Shown: in pieces, positions 21,314 to 32,450 of the stretch | How the letters are laid out: every line of letters starts with the position of its first letter | Position numbering within the stretch: the first letter of the stretch is position 1 | The notes under the pieces: model-generated | The model's input: the letters and a program-made list of their open reading frames with translations, nothing else | The model's database searches: none | What the model was told of the DNA's origin: nothing | Made by a program: the position numbers and the translations under genes | Assembly (NCBI GenBank): GCA_963575745.1 | Contig: CAUYUJ010019370.1 | Coordinates: 573,703-637,702 of the forward strand | Length of the DNA: 64,000 bases | Source of the DNA: Prorocentrum cordatum | Taxonomy: Eukaryota; Sar; Dinophyceae; Prorocentrales; Prorocentraceae | Reading direction: 5' to 3'

Positions 21314-21495
21314 TTTTGCCCTGGTCCGAAGTCCGGCTTAATCCACCTTAATCCCGCTTAATCCCGAATCATCCGGCTTAATCCCGCTTCATCCGAGGCC
21401 CACTCCGGCGTACCAGCTCCCAAATGGGGCCTAATCCTCCTTAATCTTTCCGACAAAACCTCCCAGTAGTTGCCTCCTAAGACGAGGAGGCGGTT

Positions 21496-22380
21496 GATCG
21501 AAGACGCCTACGGCAGATCACCGCCGCCAAGAGTCCATGTGGCCGAACGTTGCTGCCAGAGCTCTGCCAAGCTGTCGGACTGCGTGTCCTCCGAGCCAGT
21601 TCGGAAACCCTTCGGGGAGCAGGTGGGGGAGAAAGAGGAAGAGGAGCAGAGGGAGTACAAAGGAGGAGGCGGAGGAGGAGGAGGAGGAGGAGGCGGAGGG
21701 CAGGAGTAGAATGAGCAGGAGGAGACCTCTTGGGAGCCTCCTGGGGCACTCTTCGAGCCTCCGGGGGGCTTCCTGGGGGCCTCTTGGATGCCTCGTTGAG
21801 GCTTCTTAGGTGCTTCCTTAGGCCTCTTGGGGGCCTTTGGAGGATCCTTGTGAGGCTCTTTGGCCGTCAGGGGGCGCTCCTGGCCCGTCTGACTCTGTCG
21901 GAAGCCGTCTTCGGGGCCACTGGGCCGACTCGGGGCCCTTTTGGGGCGCTTCAAGGTTTTCTTGGAGGCAATATTGTGTATTTTGGAGGTGTCCTGGGCA
22001 GTCTCAGGGGCCTCTTGGACCATCAGGGGGCAATCTCGGAGGTCTCTTGGGCGCTCTTGGGGCCATATTGGTGGCCTCTGGGGCCATCATGGGCCGTCGG
22101 AAAGCCGAAAACGACTAAACGCTCGAATCCATCAGCCAAGAAGAAAATCACTCATTTTGGCCTCTTCGAGCCTTCCTGGAGGTAGGCCTCTTTGACCGTC
22201 TTGGAGGCCTCGTGGGACGTCTTGGGCGATATTGTGGCCATCTTGGGGGCATCGCAGCCCGTTTTGGAGACAGCTTGCGGCCATCTTGGGCTTTCTTGGG
22301 GCCATCGTAGCCGTCTTGCAGACCATCTCGGCAGTCTTGGATGCCATCTTGGGCCGACTGGAGCAGAAAGACCGACGACC
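21496..22380 (+). repeat. Composite 11-nt-motif array with head type 1
   Basis: Head type 1 begins ATCGAAGACGCCTACGG at 21496 and ends near AAACCCTTCGGGGAGCAGG (21606-21625). A GAG/GGA microsatellite follows, and then the GGCCTCTTGG / GGCCGTCTTGG array (21725-22380). The non-periodic spacer with GGCCGTCGGAAAGCCGAAAA near 22090 marks one higher-order unit. Confidence 0.8.
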
Positions 22381-22529
22381 TGGGCAGTTTATGGATCCTT
22401 CCGTGACGGGAGGCCGACGGGAGAAACCTTTTATGCGCCCTCCTGGGTGAGCGGCGCATTCGGGCGAAGGTCCTTGGGAACTTCTTTCACGGACCAGAGC
22501 TACAGAAAGTCTTGCACGCCGTGCACCCT

Positions 22530-22745
22530 TGTGGCAAGCCGTAGGGGGTGGCGGATCTAATGGCTTTCGGCGAATCCCGCCACCGTGTCTGGGTCGGTGG
22601 ACGCCTTTCGGGGGATTCTTGGAGGGCTCTTGCGGGCCTCTTCTTGGGGGCCTGTTTGGAGTCCTTTGGGGCCCTCATGGGCCGCCTCGGCGCTCTCTTG
22701 GGACCATCTTGGGGCGCTCTTGGACAGACTCTTGCCTGCTCGTCG
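22530..22745 (+). repeat. 11-nt-motif array with head type 2
   Basis: Head type 2 carries TGGCAAGCC, GGCGGATCTAATGGCTTTCG and ATCCCGCCACCG (22530-22585) and is followed by a short array to 22745. The same head precedes the array at 51301. Confidence 0.75.
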
Positions 22746-24060
22746 GGTCGCTCCGAGCGGGCTACCCGCCCCAGAGGCCCACGCGACACGCCCCCCGGGA
22801 GCACCTGTGAGCACGCAGGAGCACTCAGGAGCGCTTGGGAATGACAGGAAATTCGTGCTCTGGGCCCTGGCGCGTTGACCATCCTGCGAAAGGGGAGCGA
22901 GGAGGACGAGAAGCTGGGGACCATCCTCGAGCCACTCGCTCCCTTCGCGCGTCGATGCTGCGGCGGACGTCCGTCGACTGGAGCCGAACTTGAGTCGAGC
23001 TGGAGCCGGACTTGAGTCGAGCTGCATTCGAACTAGAGTCGACTACATCCGTTAGGTGGGCCCCATAGAGGCCCCCCAGACGACCATCCGAGGAAGTGGT
23101 ACCTTTTGTTGCCGCCCCGGCTCCTGAGCCCCCGGAGGTACCCAGAGGACCACGCGCAGGCCCCCCCCCGAGGCATCCAGAGGGCCCAGGCCTTCACTGA
23201 GAAGACATCGGAACAGTTCCCTCCTCGACCTCTCTCGAGGGCCAGGGGCAGAATTCGGCGAGCGGGAGGAGGGGGAGGGGTGCGCCGCGCCTCGACTGGG
23301 ATACGGGACCGGTGCGGTTGCAGGTGCGTGGCGGTCTCTCCGCGTCTCGCTCCCCCGGCAAAGCAGCCCAGGCGCACCAGCCTGCGCATATCTCGGGCGC
23401 CCCCAAATGGTGTGGTGACCGCTCCGCGTGGTGAGTTATGGGGGAGTCGGGGTCACCACGCGATTTTGTGACTTGAGCCGTTTTTCTGAGGATGTCTCGA
23501 GCGACTGGGGCCCCCAGTATCCTTGAGCCGTGCGGCGACGGACCGCGTGGTGAGATCTCTTGCGATTTCTCGGTCACGGCGCGGTCTGTCACCATATGGC
23601 TTGAGATCCCCAAAGTACTCCCTCCGCCCGGTTGGGGTGGGGCTAACGCTTGGCGTTGAGGAGGCGTGCGCCGGGTCCAAGGTGCAGCGTGCTTGGCCGG
23701 CCAGACGCGCGGCGCGAAGGGAGAGGTCGGTTGCGCATGAGAGTGGTCCTTCGCTGGAGTGACCTTCGGTGCGCGGCTTTCGGGGGGCGCTGCGGCGCTA
23801 GAACCAAGGTGCGCAGGCCGCTACCATCGCACCGTGCGCAGCGGCCGGGAAGCCTTGCACCCAAGGTCACTCTTGCCCAAGGTCATTCTTACGTGCAGCC
23901 GAAGAGGGCGTGCGCGCACCGCCCACCCCGCCAGAGCGCAGCACGCACAGCCCCAGCGAGCTGCACAACAGGCTGGCCAGATTCGCACCTCACCTGTTCC
24001 CGCGCGTGGGACGTAGCTGGGGGGGGCGCAGGACTGGTTCAGCAGAGAGGAGTTGGAGTA
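22746..24060. other. Unassigned GC-rich sequence
   Basis: Contains an imperfect direct repeat with GAGCCGAACTTGAGTCGAGC / GAGCCGGACTTGAGTCGAGC (22983-23025) and CCGCGTGGTGAG repeated at 23425 and 23543. Weak protein-like stretches occur, such as RKGSEEDEKLGTILEPLA near 22890 and EKTSEQFPPRPLSRARG near 23195, but none extends into a credible gene. Confidence 0.35.
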
Positions 24061-24310
24061 GAGGGGTGAGGGGGGATAGAGAGAGGGAGAGAGAAAGAGA
24101 AAGATAGAGAGAGAGGGAGATAGACACACTGAAGGAATAGAGGTTGACGGATTTGTTAATATATATATATATATATATATACATATATGTATACACATGC
24201 AGAGAGAGAGACAGAGATAGAGGAAGAGAAATATAACAAAACAAGAGACAGAGGGAGAGAAAGCGACAGAGGAAGAAACAGAGAAAGAGAGAGCGAGAGG
24301 CACGTTGATT
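24060..24310. repeat. GA-rich tract with (TA)n core
   Basis: GAGAGA-type purine tracts flank (TA)n at 24160-24190. The 11-nt-motif arrays are plus-oriented before it (21.7-22.7 kb) and minus-oriented after it (24.5-24.96 kb). Confidence 0.85.
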
Positions 24311-24544
24311 GTTTGCACCTCGCCCTCATCGTCAAACGTGTGTCTCATATGCGGACAACCCTGACCTCGGTCGGGGCCCTCGGCCGAAGACCACCAGGGG
24401 CCGCTGAAGCACTAAGTTCCCCCTCCCCCCCCTCTGGGCCTCCCCAAAGCCTCCCTGGAGCCTCCCTGGAGCTTCCCCGCCCCCCCCCCCCCCCCGAGCT
24501 CCTGGGTAGGTTCCGAATAGTTCACAGACGGGCAAGTATGGTTT

Positions 24545-24960
24545 CCAACGGCCCCAGATGGCGTCAAGACGGCTCAAGAGGCCCCAAAGACGCCCCAAGA
24601 ACGCCCCAAGACATCTCCAAGAGGACCCCTAAGAGGGCCCGAAGAGAATCAAGGCGTCCCATTCCTCAGGACGGCTGACATGTCTAGCAAGTGCGCCCTT
24701 TGGATCTTAACAGCGTCCAACACGGCCCAAGAGACCTCCGAGAGAGCCCCAGGACGGCCCAAGACGTCTCGAAGAAGGCCCCGAGAGGGCCCGAGAGGGC
24801 CCCGAGAGGGCCCACAAGGCAGCCAGGACGGCCCCAGGAGGGCCCCAAGAGGGGCCTCAGGGGGGGAATTCGAACCGACAGCGCGAGGCCTCCGCTCCAA
24901 GAGGACCCGGAAGAAAGGATCCCCCAAGAGGCCCACAAGAGGTTTCAGGCGGCCCCCGTA
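24545..24960 (-). repeat. 11-nt-motif array, minus orientation
   Basis: CCAAGACGCCC / CCAAGAGGCCC units, the reverse complement of the plus-strand family. A C-run (about 16 C at 24479-24494) precedes it. Confidence 0.8.
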
Positions 24961-25187
24961 GAGACTTCAAGATTCTTCTTGCACGCTTCAAATCGAAGGC
25001 ACAGGTATGCCCCCCCCGTGACTCCTTCTCATCATCTTTCTCTTCCTCCCCCTCCCATTCCTCCTCCTCATCTTCCTTTTCTCTCATCCGTACGCTTCCC
25101 AACCCGCACTTGTGTATTTTCTGTTTTCTGGTTGTTCGACCTCCTTGCGTTTTGCGCGGTCACACTTCACTTCTGACGAACGTTTAG

Positions 25188-25571
25188 ACGGGACCATCTA
25201 TTCAATCTACTTCCTGCTCGATTTTCGCATGTGGCCGATCAGCCTTGATTGGAAGAGCCTCTGATTTGAAAAGGTGGCAGGAAATCCCGGAAGTACGAAG
25301 ATGGCAGGGGAGCGGACAGTCGGCGACCCACCACGGAGATTGGCAGGACAGGCTGCCAGGTCCGATCGGCAATCTTCAAGAGCAGGGGCTTGTTTTCAAG
25401 TTGGCGTGCCCAGATCATGGAACAAGAGGGGGGCGAGTGTACCCAGACTTCCCGCCTCATGACCACATCAATTTTGATGGTTTATTGCATGTGGCCCGGG
25501 GGCCATCAGAGAAGGTTTGGGGAGAAGAGTCAGTCCGAAGGGCGGGGTCGAGAGTTCTGGGGGTGTGCTGA
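25188..25571 (+). CDS. Hypothetical protein fragment
   Basis: The frame is open from just after a TAG at about 25185 to TGA at 25569-25571. It reads like a protein: ASDLKRWQEIPEVRRWQGSG, NLQEQGLVFKLACPDHGTRG and PDFPPHDHINFDGLLHVA. The surrounding DNA is not obviously repetitive here, which sets it apart from most frames in the window. No clear ATG near its start, so it would be an internal exon or decayed copy. Function unknown. Confidence 0.35.
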   Translation, partial: TGPSIQSTSCSIFACGRSALIGRASDLKRWQEIPEVRRWQGSGQSATHHGDWQDRLPGPIGNLQEQGLVFKLACPDHGTRGGRVYPDFPPHDHINFDGLLHVARGPSEKVWGEESVRRAGSRVLGVC

Positions 25572-25643
25572 GAAGAGGTCCTGACGTTGAAGGGCCGAAG
25601 CTAAATGGAAGGGACGATAGTAACAGGCTGCATGCATTTGTTT

Positions 25644-25797
25644 GGAGGCCCGCGCGAATTTCTTGGGGCCGCGCTGGATCCACCCTCCCCGCACCGCTCC
25701 TCCAGCGCGTGGGGCGCGCCAGGGGCGGCGCCAGAGGCGCCGCCCAGGAGGGTGGGAAAGGGGGTCCAGCGCCGACCCAAGAATTCCTCCGACATGG
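25644..25797. mobile_element. Fold-back (MITE-like) element, copy 1
   Basis: Left arm GGAGGCCCGCGCGAATTTC (25644) and the right arm, which reads back as GGAGGAATTCTTGGGTCGG, bracket a GGCGCC-rich centre. It is the most diverged of four copies. A degenerate copy of the macrosatellite left end (25821-25852) follows within about 25 bp, the same neighbour as at copy 2. Confidence 0.6.
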
Positions 25798-26159
25798 CGT
25801 GGCGATGCTTTCTGTGTTCCAGGAGAAGGCGCGACCCCAGGGTCTCTTTTAGATGGTAATACCTTCCGCTCCTCATATGGCGTAGAGCAGCGAATTCATT
25901 TTGCGATTTATGAAAGGTCGCGTTGGGCCGGCAAATCAAAAAGCTTGGGGCCTCTACCGAAACGCTGGTTTTTGAAATCCCGATCGATCAAATACATGAT
26001 GAAGTGAACATTTGTTTCGCTGTGGATGTCTCGAGCGAAACCCTTGTTTTGCAGAACTTGTTGAGGATGTCTCAAGCGAAACGTTGGTTTTGTCCTACAG
26101 ATGGCTCCACTCCTGGGGGGCCAGAATTCAGAGGATGTCTCAAGCGGATGCTTGTCGCC

Positions 26160-27120
26160 CAGGTCGCCCAGGAAATATCTAACATGGTTGCCCCCAGATG
26201 GGACCACGTGTTTCACGTGTCTAGGCCACCGGGAGGGGTTATCTAAGGTTGTTGTCACGCGTTGGAGTTACGTGCTTTCACGTGCCCAGGCCACACTGAG
26301 GTATCTAGCGCGCCTACCCCGAGCTGGAACCACGCGTTTTCACGTGTCCAGGCAACCCAGAAGAGTATCTAACATGGTTACCCCGAGCTGCAACTTGCTT
26401 GTTTTCACGTGCCCACATCGCCTAGGGAAGTAATGTAACATGATTGTCCCTAGATGGAACCACGTGTCTTCACGCAGGCCACCCAGGGCGATATTTAAGA
26501 TGGTTGATCCGAACTGGAATCATGTGTTTGCACTTGTCCAGGCCACCCGGAGGGGTATCTACTATGGTGGTCCCGAGCTGAAGCCACGTATTTGTGACGT
26601 GTCCAGACCATCCTGGGGGTCATCGAACATGGTGCTCCCGAGTTGGAATCACCTGTTTTCACGTGTCTAGGCGACCCAGGGCGGTGTCTAGCATGGTTGC
26701 CCCGAGTTGGAACTACGTTTTTCATGTGCCCAGGCCAACCAGGGGCCCCGAGTTGGCACTACGTGCTCTCACATGCCCAGGCCACCCGGGAGTTATTTTA
26801 CATGGTGGTCGAGAGCTGAAGCCAAGTGTTTTCACGTGTCCAGGCCACCAGGGGGGGATATCTAACATGGTGGTTCATCTCTGGGACCACGTGTGTTCAC
26901 TTGCCCAGGCCACCCAGAGGGGTATCTAACATAGTGGCCCCGACCTTGAACTACGTGCTTTCACGTGTCCATGCCACCCAAGAGGCATCTAACATGGTTG
27001 CCCCGAGTTGGAACTACGTGTTTTCACGTGTCCAGGCCACCCAGGGAGGTATCGAACATGGTGACCCCCAGCTGGAACCACGTGTTTTCACGTGTCCAGG
27101 ATGCCCCAGGAGGACGTTTT
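26160..27120. repeat. 64-bp CACGTG tandem repeat, about 15 units
   Basis: Units contain TATCTAACATGGTTGCCCC, then GTTGGAAC and CACGTGTTTTCACGTGTCCA, at roughly 64-bp steps (26206, 26269, 26331, 26395 and onward to 27080). It shares the TTTCACGTGTCCAGG core with the 13.4-kb and 35.5-kb arrays but has a different unit body. Confidence 0.85.
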
Positions 27121-27307
27121 CAGACGTGGGTTGTGTGCTCGTGCAGCGCATCTGCCCCTCCCCCCGCCTCTAGGAGGCCTCAGGAGATACTTGCTTGTAC
27201 TGGGATATGTGTTCGGAGAGCGCGTCTCGCTTTTCCCCCGCTCCAAGGAGGGTCCAGGAGGGACGTTTCTGTATTAGCATGGTTTTGTTCTGGCTACTGT
27301 GCTCCCT

Positions 27308-27715
27308 TTTTTCCCGGAAAGGGCATGGGCCCAGGGTTCTCTTTTAGTTGGTTTACCCCCGGTTTTTACTTGAAGGGGGCCGGCGGAATTCTTGTGCGAT
27401 AAATTTCGAGGTCGAAGGGGGCCGGCGGATTTCAATTGTGAGGACGAAGGCCATTTTTCGCCACCCCTCACGCAGATCGTGCTCTTGGAATTTTACTGCC
27501 TTTAAGGAAACCTCGATATTTCACAGGTGAAGTCCACTTTTTTGCCGACATCGACTTTAAACTATCAAAAACGAGGTAAACGCGTTCGCTGGATAAATAA
27601 CGAGGTACCGCGGCCTCCGGAACGGCGCTGGGAACGGAGTTTTGGATTCTTGAAGTTGCATAAGTTCGGAAATATCAGAAATCCCCTGTGTTTTTTGACC
27701 CTGACCCCGCCGATC
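27308..27715. repeat. Macrosatellite cassette M1 (short)
   Basis: Starts with the conserved left end (27308-27346: CCCGGAAAGGGC, a short spacer, GCCCAGGGTTCTCTTTTAG). It continues with GCCGGCGGAATTC and GATAAA-like pieces and a single 73-bp-type unit near 27690. Confidence 0.7.
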
Positions 27716-28021
27716 TGCGTGAGGTGTGGCATTTTTCCCGGAAAGGGCTTAAGCCCAGGGTTCTCTTTTAGTTTGTAAACTAGTCCCCCGGTGCCTGCTT
27801 GAAGGAGGCCGGCGAATTTTTCCCTGATAAATAACGAGGTCGAAGGAGGCCGGCGAATTTTTCCCTGATAAATAACGAGCCCGAGAATTAAAATTTGAGG
27901 ATGTCTCGAGCGAAACGCTTGTTTTTGAGCGCCGGCGAATTAAAATTTGAGGATGTCTCGAGCGAAACGCTTGTTTTTGAGGCCGGCGAATTAAAATTTG
28001 AGGATGTCTCGAGCGAAACGC

Positions 28022-29070
28022 TACGGCCCCACCCCAGCAAGACCACACCCCAGCACGACCACACCCCAGCACGACCTCACCACAGCACGACCACTCCCCA
28101 GCACGACCCCACCCCAGCACGACCACGCCCCAGCACGACCACACCCCAGCACGATCACACCCCAGAACGACCACACCCCAGCACGACCACACCCCAGCAG
28201 GACCCCACCCCAGCACGACCCCACCCCAGCACGACCCTACCCCAGCAAGACCACACCCCAGCACGACCACACCCCAGCACGACCTCACCACAGCACGACC
28301 ACGCCCCAGCACGACCACGCACGACCAGCACGACCACACCCCAGCACGACCACGCACGACCACCCCAGCACGCACGACCACACCCCAGCACGACCTCACC
28401 ACAGCACGACCACCCCCAGCACGACCACGCACGACCACGCCCCAGCACGACCACACCAGCACGACCACAGCACGACCAGCACGACCACTCCCCAGCACGA
28501 CCACACCCCAGCACGACCACACCCCAGCACGACCACACCCCAGCACGACCACACCCCAGCACGACCACACCCCAGCACGACCCGATCGATAAATCACAGG
28601 GTGCGGAGCACCCCAGCACGACCCACCCCAGCACGACCCCACCCCAGCACGACCCCACCCCAGCACGACCACGCCCCAGCACGACCACACCCCAGCACGA
28701 CCACACCCCAGCACGACCACTCCCCAGCACGACCCCACCCCAGCACGACCCCACCCTAGCACGACCACACCCCAGCACGACCACACCCCAGCACGACCCC
28801 ACCCCAGCACGATCACACCCCAGCACGACCCCACCCCAGCAAGACCACACCCCAGCACGACCGCACCCCAGCACGACCTTACCACAGCACGACCACACCC
28901 CAGCACGACCACGCCCCAGCACGACCACGCCCCAGCACGACCACGCCCCAGCACGACCACGCCCCAGCACGACCACGCCCCAGCACGACCACCCCCCAGC
29001 ACGACCACCCCCCCAGCACGACCACACCCCAGCACGACCACACCCCAGCACGACCACTCCCCAGCACGAC
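28022..29070. repeat. 16-bp minisatellite CAGCACGACCACACCC, about 65 units
   Basis: The 16-bp period cycles through all three frames every 48 bp, and no frame on either strand contains a stop. This produces artefactual 430-527 aa ORFs (HTPARPHPSTT on plus, GRAGVWSCWGVV on minus). A second array of about 25 units is at 36605-37010. Confidence 0.95.
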
Positions 29071-29094
29071 CACACCGCCTTGGTTGAGTGGTTG

Positions 29095-29245
29095 CCTGTC
29101 GTCGTGGAATGTTTCGTGGGGTGTCTCGTGGAATGTTTCGCGGGGTGTCTCGTGAAATGTTTCGTGAGGTGTCTCGTGGAATGTTTCGTGAGGTGTCTCG
29201 TGGGCTGTTTCGTGAGGTGTCTCGTGGGATGTTTCGTGAGGTGTT
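29095..29245. repeat. 24-bp tandem repeat
   Basis: Units of the type GTGTCTCGTGGAATGTTTCG plus GGAG/TGAG, about six copies, each a multiple of three. A matching array follows the other 16-bp array at 37025-37190. Confidence 0.85.
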
Positions 29246-29325
29246 GCCCAGTTGGGTATCATGAAAACGTGTCCATGCTCCACATGTCTATATCCCTTTC
29301 CGGGTTCGTGGGTCCATCATGTTTG

Positions 29326-29630
29326 ACCCTGACCCCGCCGATCTGCGTGAGGTGTGGCACGGAATTCCAGAAATGTGGCAAATCCCCTGTGTTTTTGGAC
29401 CCTGACCCCGCCGATCGGCGTGAGGTGTGGAGCGGAATTCCAGAAATGTGGCAAATCCCCTGTGTTTTTGGACCCTGACCCCGCCGATCTGCGTGAGGGG
29501 TGGCACGGAATTCCAGAAATGTGGCAAATCCCATGTGTTTTCGGATCCTGACCCCGCCGACCTGCGTGAGGGGTGGCACCGAATTTCAGAAATGTGGCAA
29601 GTCCCATGTGTTTTCGGACCTTGACTTCGC
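29326..29630. repeat. 73-bp tandem repeat, four units
   Basis: Units start GACCCTGACCCCGCCGATCT near 29328, 29400, 29473 and 29546. They contain GGAATTCCAGAAATGTGGCA, which includes the GGAATTCC palindrome. A lone unit sits near 27700, ahead of cassette M2. Confidence 0.9.
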
Positions 29631-29631
29631 C

Positions 29632-29850
29632 CAGGAGGGCCCAGGAGGCTCCAGGAGAGCCCAGGAGAGCCCAGGAGGGCCCAGGAGAGCCCAGGAGGGC
29701 CCAGGAGGACCCAGGAGGCTCCAAGAGGCACCAGGGGGCCCAAGGAGGGCCCAGGAGAAGCTCCAGGAGGCTCCAGGAGAGCCCAGGAGGGCCCAAGAGG
29801 TCCAAGGAAGACCCAGGAGGGCTCAGGAGCCCTTACGAGGGATCGTGGCC
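29632..29850 (-). repeat. GCCCAGGAGG repeats
   Basis: Loose 10-11 nt units GGGCCCAGGAG / GGCTCCAGGAG, probably a relative of the minus-oriented 11-nt-motif family. Confidence 0.7.
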
Positions 29851-30059
29851 CTGGGAGCGCTGACGTAGCGTAATTTACGAGGGATCGTGGCCCTGGGAGC
29901 GCGGGCGTAGTGTAATTTTGTAATTTGTTGAGGATGTCTCGAGCGAAACGCTGGCTTTGCAAAATTGGAGGATGTCTCGACGGGGGCCTCGTGGGTGGCC
30001 AGAATTCAGAGGATGTCTCAGGCGAAATGCTTGTTTTCACGTCCCGCTCGCAGGAATTC

Positions 30060-31004
30060 CGAGGATTCACGTCACGCTCGCTTGGCACGTTCCGTGGGGC
30101 GTCCCTTGGCGAGTCCCCCTGGCACGTCGCATGGCGCGTCCCCTGGCACATCCCGTGGCACATCCATTGGCACGTTCCGTAGCGCGTCCCCTTGGCACGT
30201 CCCGCGGTGCGTTCCCATGGCACGTCCCCTGGCACGTCGCTTGGCGCGTCCCTTGAGACGTTCCGCGTCGCGTCCTCCTGGCATGGTCCCCTGTCCATTA
30301 GCTCTGGGGCAGCTACTATGTGTTCAGGCAGCTCGAGCTTAAGATCCAGATCAGTTCGGTCAGGACTCGGATGCAAAGGAGGACTCGATCCACGAGGCTA
30401 TAGAGCACAATCGCGCCATGGCACATCGCAATTCAGCACGGCGCAGCACAGCACAGCCCTCGGCACGGTACATCAAGATCGATACACTCAGCATTGCAAT
30501 TTGGCACGTTCCGTGGGGCGTCCCTTGGCGAGTCCCCCTGGCTCGTCGCGTGGCGCGTCCCCTGGAACATCCCGTGGCACGTCCATTGGCACGTTCCGTA
30601 GCGCGTCCCCTTGGCACGTCCCGCGGTGCGTTCCCATGGCACGTCCCCTGGCACTTCGCCTGGCGCATCCCTTGGGACGTTTCGCGTCGCGTCCTCCTGG
30701 CATATCCCCCTGTCCATTGGCTTTGGGGCAGCTACTATGTGTTCAGGCAGCTCGAGCTTAAGATCCAGATCAGTTCGGTCAGGACTCGGATGCAAAGGAG
30801 GACTCGATCCACGAGGCTATAGAGCACAATCGCGCCATGGCACATCGCAATTCAGCACGGCGCAGCACAGCACAGCCCTCGGCACGGTACATCAAGATCG
30901 ATACACTCAGCATTGCATTTGCCCGTCACCCAATCAGGTGTCTTTGAAAACGCTGCCATGTGTTACAGTTCTATATTCCTTTCCGGGTTCGTGGATCGAT
31001 CATG
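30060..31004. repeat. 420-bp unit, two copies, closing with the right end (cassette M3)
   Basis: Each unit has a decamer array (GGCGCGTCCC / GGCACGTTCC), then TGGGGCAGCTACTATGTG and GATCCAGATCAGTTCGGTCA (30349 and 30768, 419 bp apart), and a GCACAATCGCG...GTACATC tail. The right end lies at 30971-31004. Confidence 0.9.
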
Positions 31005-31220
31005 TTTCAGGGGGGGGCAGGCGACCGCATGTTAGACATCCCCGCTGGTTGGTCTGGACACATGTCAACATATGGGTTCCTACCGCCCCAGAGCGTGACA
31101 AGCGTGACAAGGACACATGGGTTCCCAACGCCCCCGGGCAGGACAGGCGTGAAAACACGTGGGTTCCTGACGCCTGGGAGCGGGAAAGTCGTGAACACGG
31201 GCTAAAGGCCGCCTGGGGTG

Positions 31221-32240
31221 TTTTTCCCGGAAAGGGCGCGGGCCCAGGGTTCTCTTTTAGCCGTTTACCCCCGGATCTGACGGGTCAAGCGCCGGCGAAA
31301 TTATTTGCGATAAATAACGAGGTAAAGTGCTGATTTTTTTAGAAAAAGTGCGTTTTGTGCGTGCCCGCTCGAGGAAAGTTCGCCCCCCATCTCGGATCCT
31401 CGATAAATAACGGGGTCCGCAGACCCCCGCTTTCCCTCGTAAAAAAGAGGGTGCGGAGCGTTTTTCGCAGAATCCTCGAAAAATAACGGGGTCTGGAGCC
31501 CCGACCGCGACTCGGAAAAGCGCCCCGCGCGCAGGAATTCCGAGGATGTCTCGCGCGTGCCGCGTCCCGCGCGCAGGAATTTCGAGGATGTCTCGACTAA
31601 TTCGCTTGTTTTGTCAGGATTTCTTAGAACTTTGGCAGGATGTCTCGAGCGAAACGCTTATTTTACATAGTTTGTGGAGGATGTCTCGAGCGAAACGCTG
31701 GTTTTCGCAAAATTTGGAGATGTCTCGAGCGGGGGGCCAGAATTCAGAGGATGTCTCAGGCGAAATGCTTGTTTTCGTGTCCCGCTCGCGGGAATTCCAA
31801 GGATGTCTCGCGCGGGCCGCGTCCCGCGCGCAGGAATTTCGAGGATGTCTCGACTAATTCGTTTGTTTTGTCAGGATTTCTTAGAATTTTGACCGGATGT
31901 CTCGAGCGAAACGCTTGTTTTTCATAATTTGTTGAGGATGTCTCGAGCGAAACGCTGGTTTCTGCAAACTTGGGGATGTCTCGAGCGGGGGCCTCGTGGG
32001 GGGCCAGAATTCAGAGGATGTCTCAGGCGAAATGCTTGTTTTCACGTCCCGCTCGCAGGAATTCGGAAGATGTCTCGCGCGTGCCACGTCCCGCGCGCAG
32101 GAATTTTGAGGATGTCCCGTAGCGCGTCCCCTTGGCACGGCCTACGGTGCGACCCCATGGCACGTCCCTTGGCACGTCGCCTGGCGCGTCCCTGGGGACG
32201 TTTCGCGGCGCGTCCTCCTGGCATGTTTTTCTTGTGTTTC
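31221..32240. repeat. Macrosatellite cassette M4, rich in GATGTCTCGAGCG units
   Basis: Left end at 31221-31260. Two tandem super-units (about 31510-31800 and 31790-32110) each contain CGCGCGCAGGAATT, GAGGATGTCTCGACTAATTC, GAGGATGTCTCGAGCGAAAC twice and GGATGTCTCAGGCGAAATGC. A short decamer array (32110-32230) ends it, and no right end is visible. Confidence 0.8.
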
Positions 32241-32450
32241 ATTGTTTTTGACCTCGGGATGGTGGCCGTGGCGAAACCCGCCCTGAGCCATCCTTTGATT
32301 GGACCAATCTCATTGTTTTAACGCTCAACATTCAGCGATTTGATGTGCACAAAGACGAATTGTATGCTTATCTTTCCTCTCTTCCTTCCTGTCCCCTTTT
32401 AGTTTGTCTGACGGAGACGTGGCTTGACGAGTCGGTAGTGCAGCCATATC

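Larger units (their letters stand above)
27732..29321. repeat. Macrosatellite cassette M2 with 16-bp and 24-bp inner arrays
   Basis: Left end at 27732-27771, then AGGCCGGCGAATTTTTCCC and ATAAATAACGAGG blocks. Three GAGGATGTCTCGAGCGAAAC units follow (27897-28022), then a 16-bp array (28022-29070), a 24-bp array (29095-29245) and the right end (29291-29321). The same order is found in cassette M7. Confidence 0.8.

Noticed and set aside
26160-27120. CRISPR-like regular repeats
   Set aside because: The 64-bp units are adjacent diverged copies with no short identical repeat separated by unique spacers, there are no cas genes, and the DNA is eukaryotic.
27749-29478. ORFs of 430 and 527 codons on opposite strands
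   Set aside because: Both are generated by the 16-bp minisatellite, which lacks stops in all six frames.
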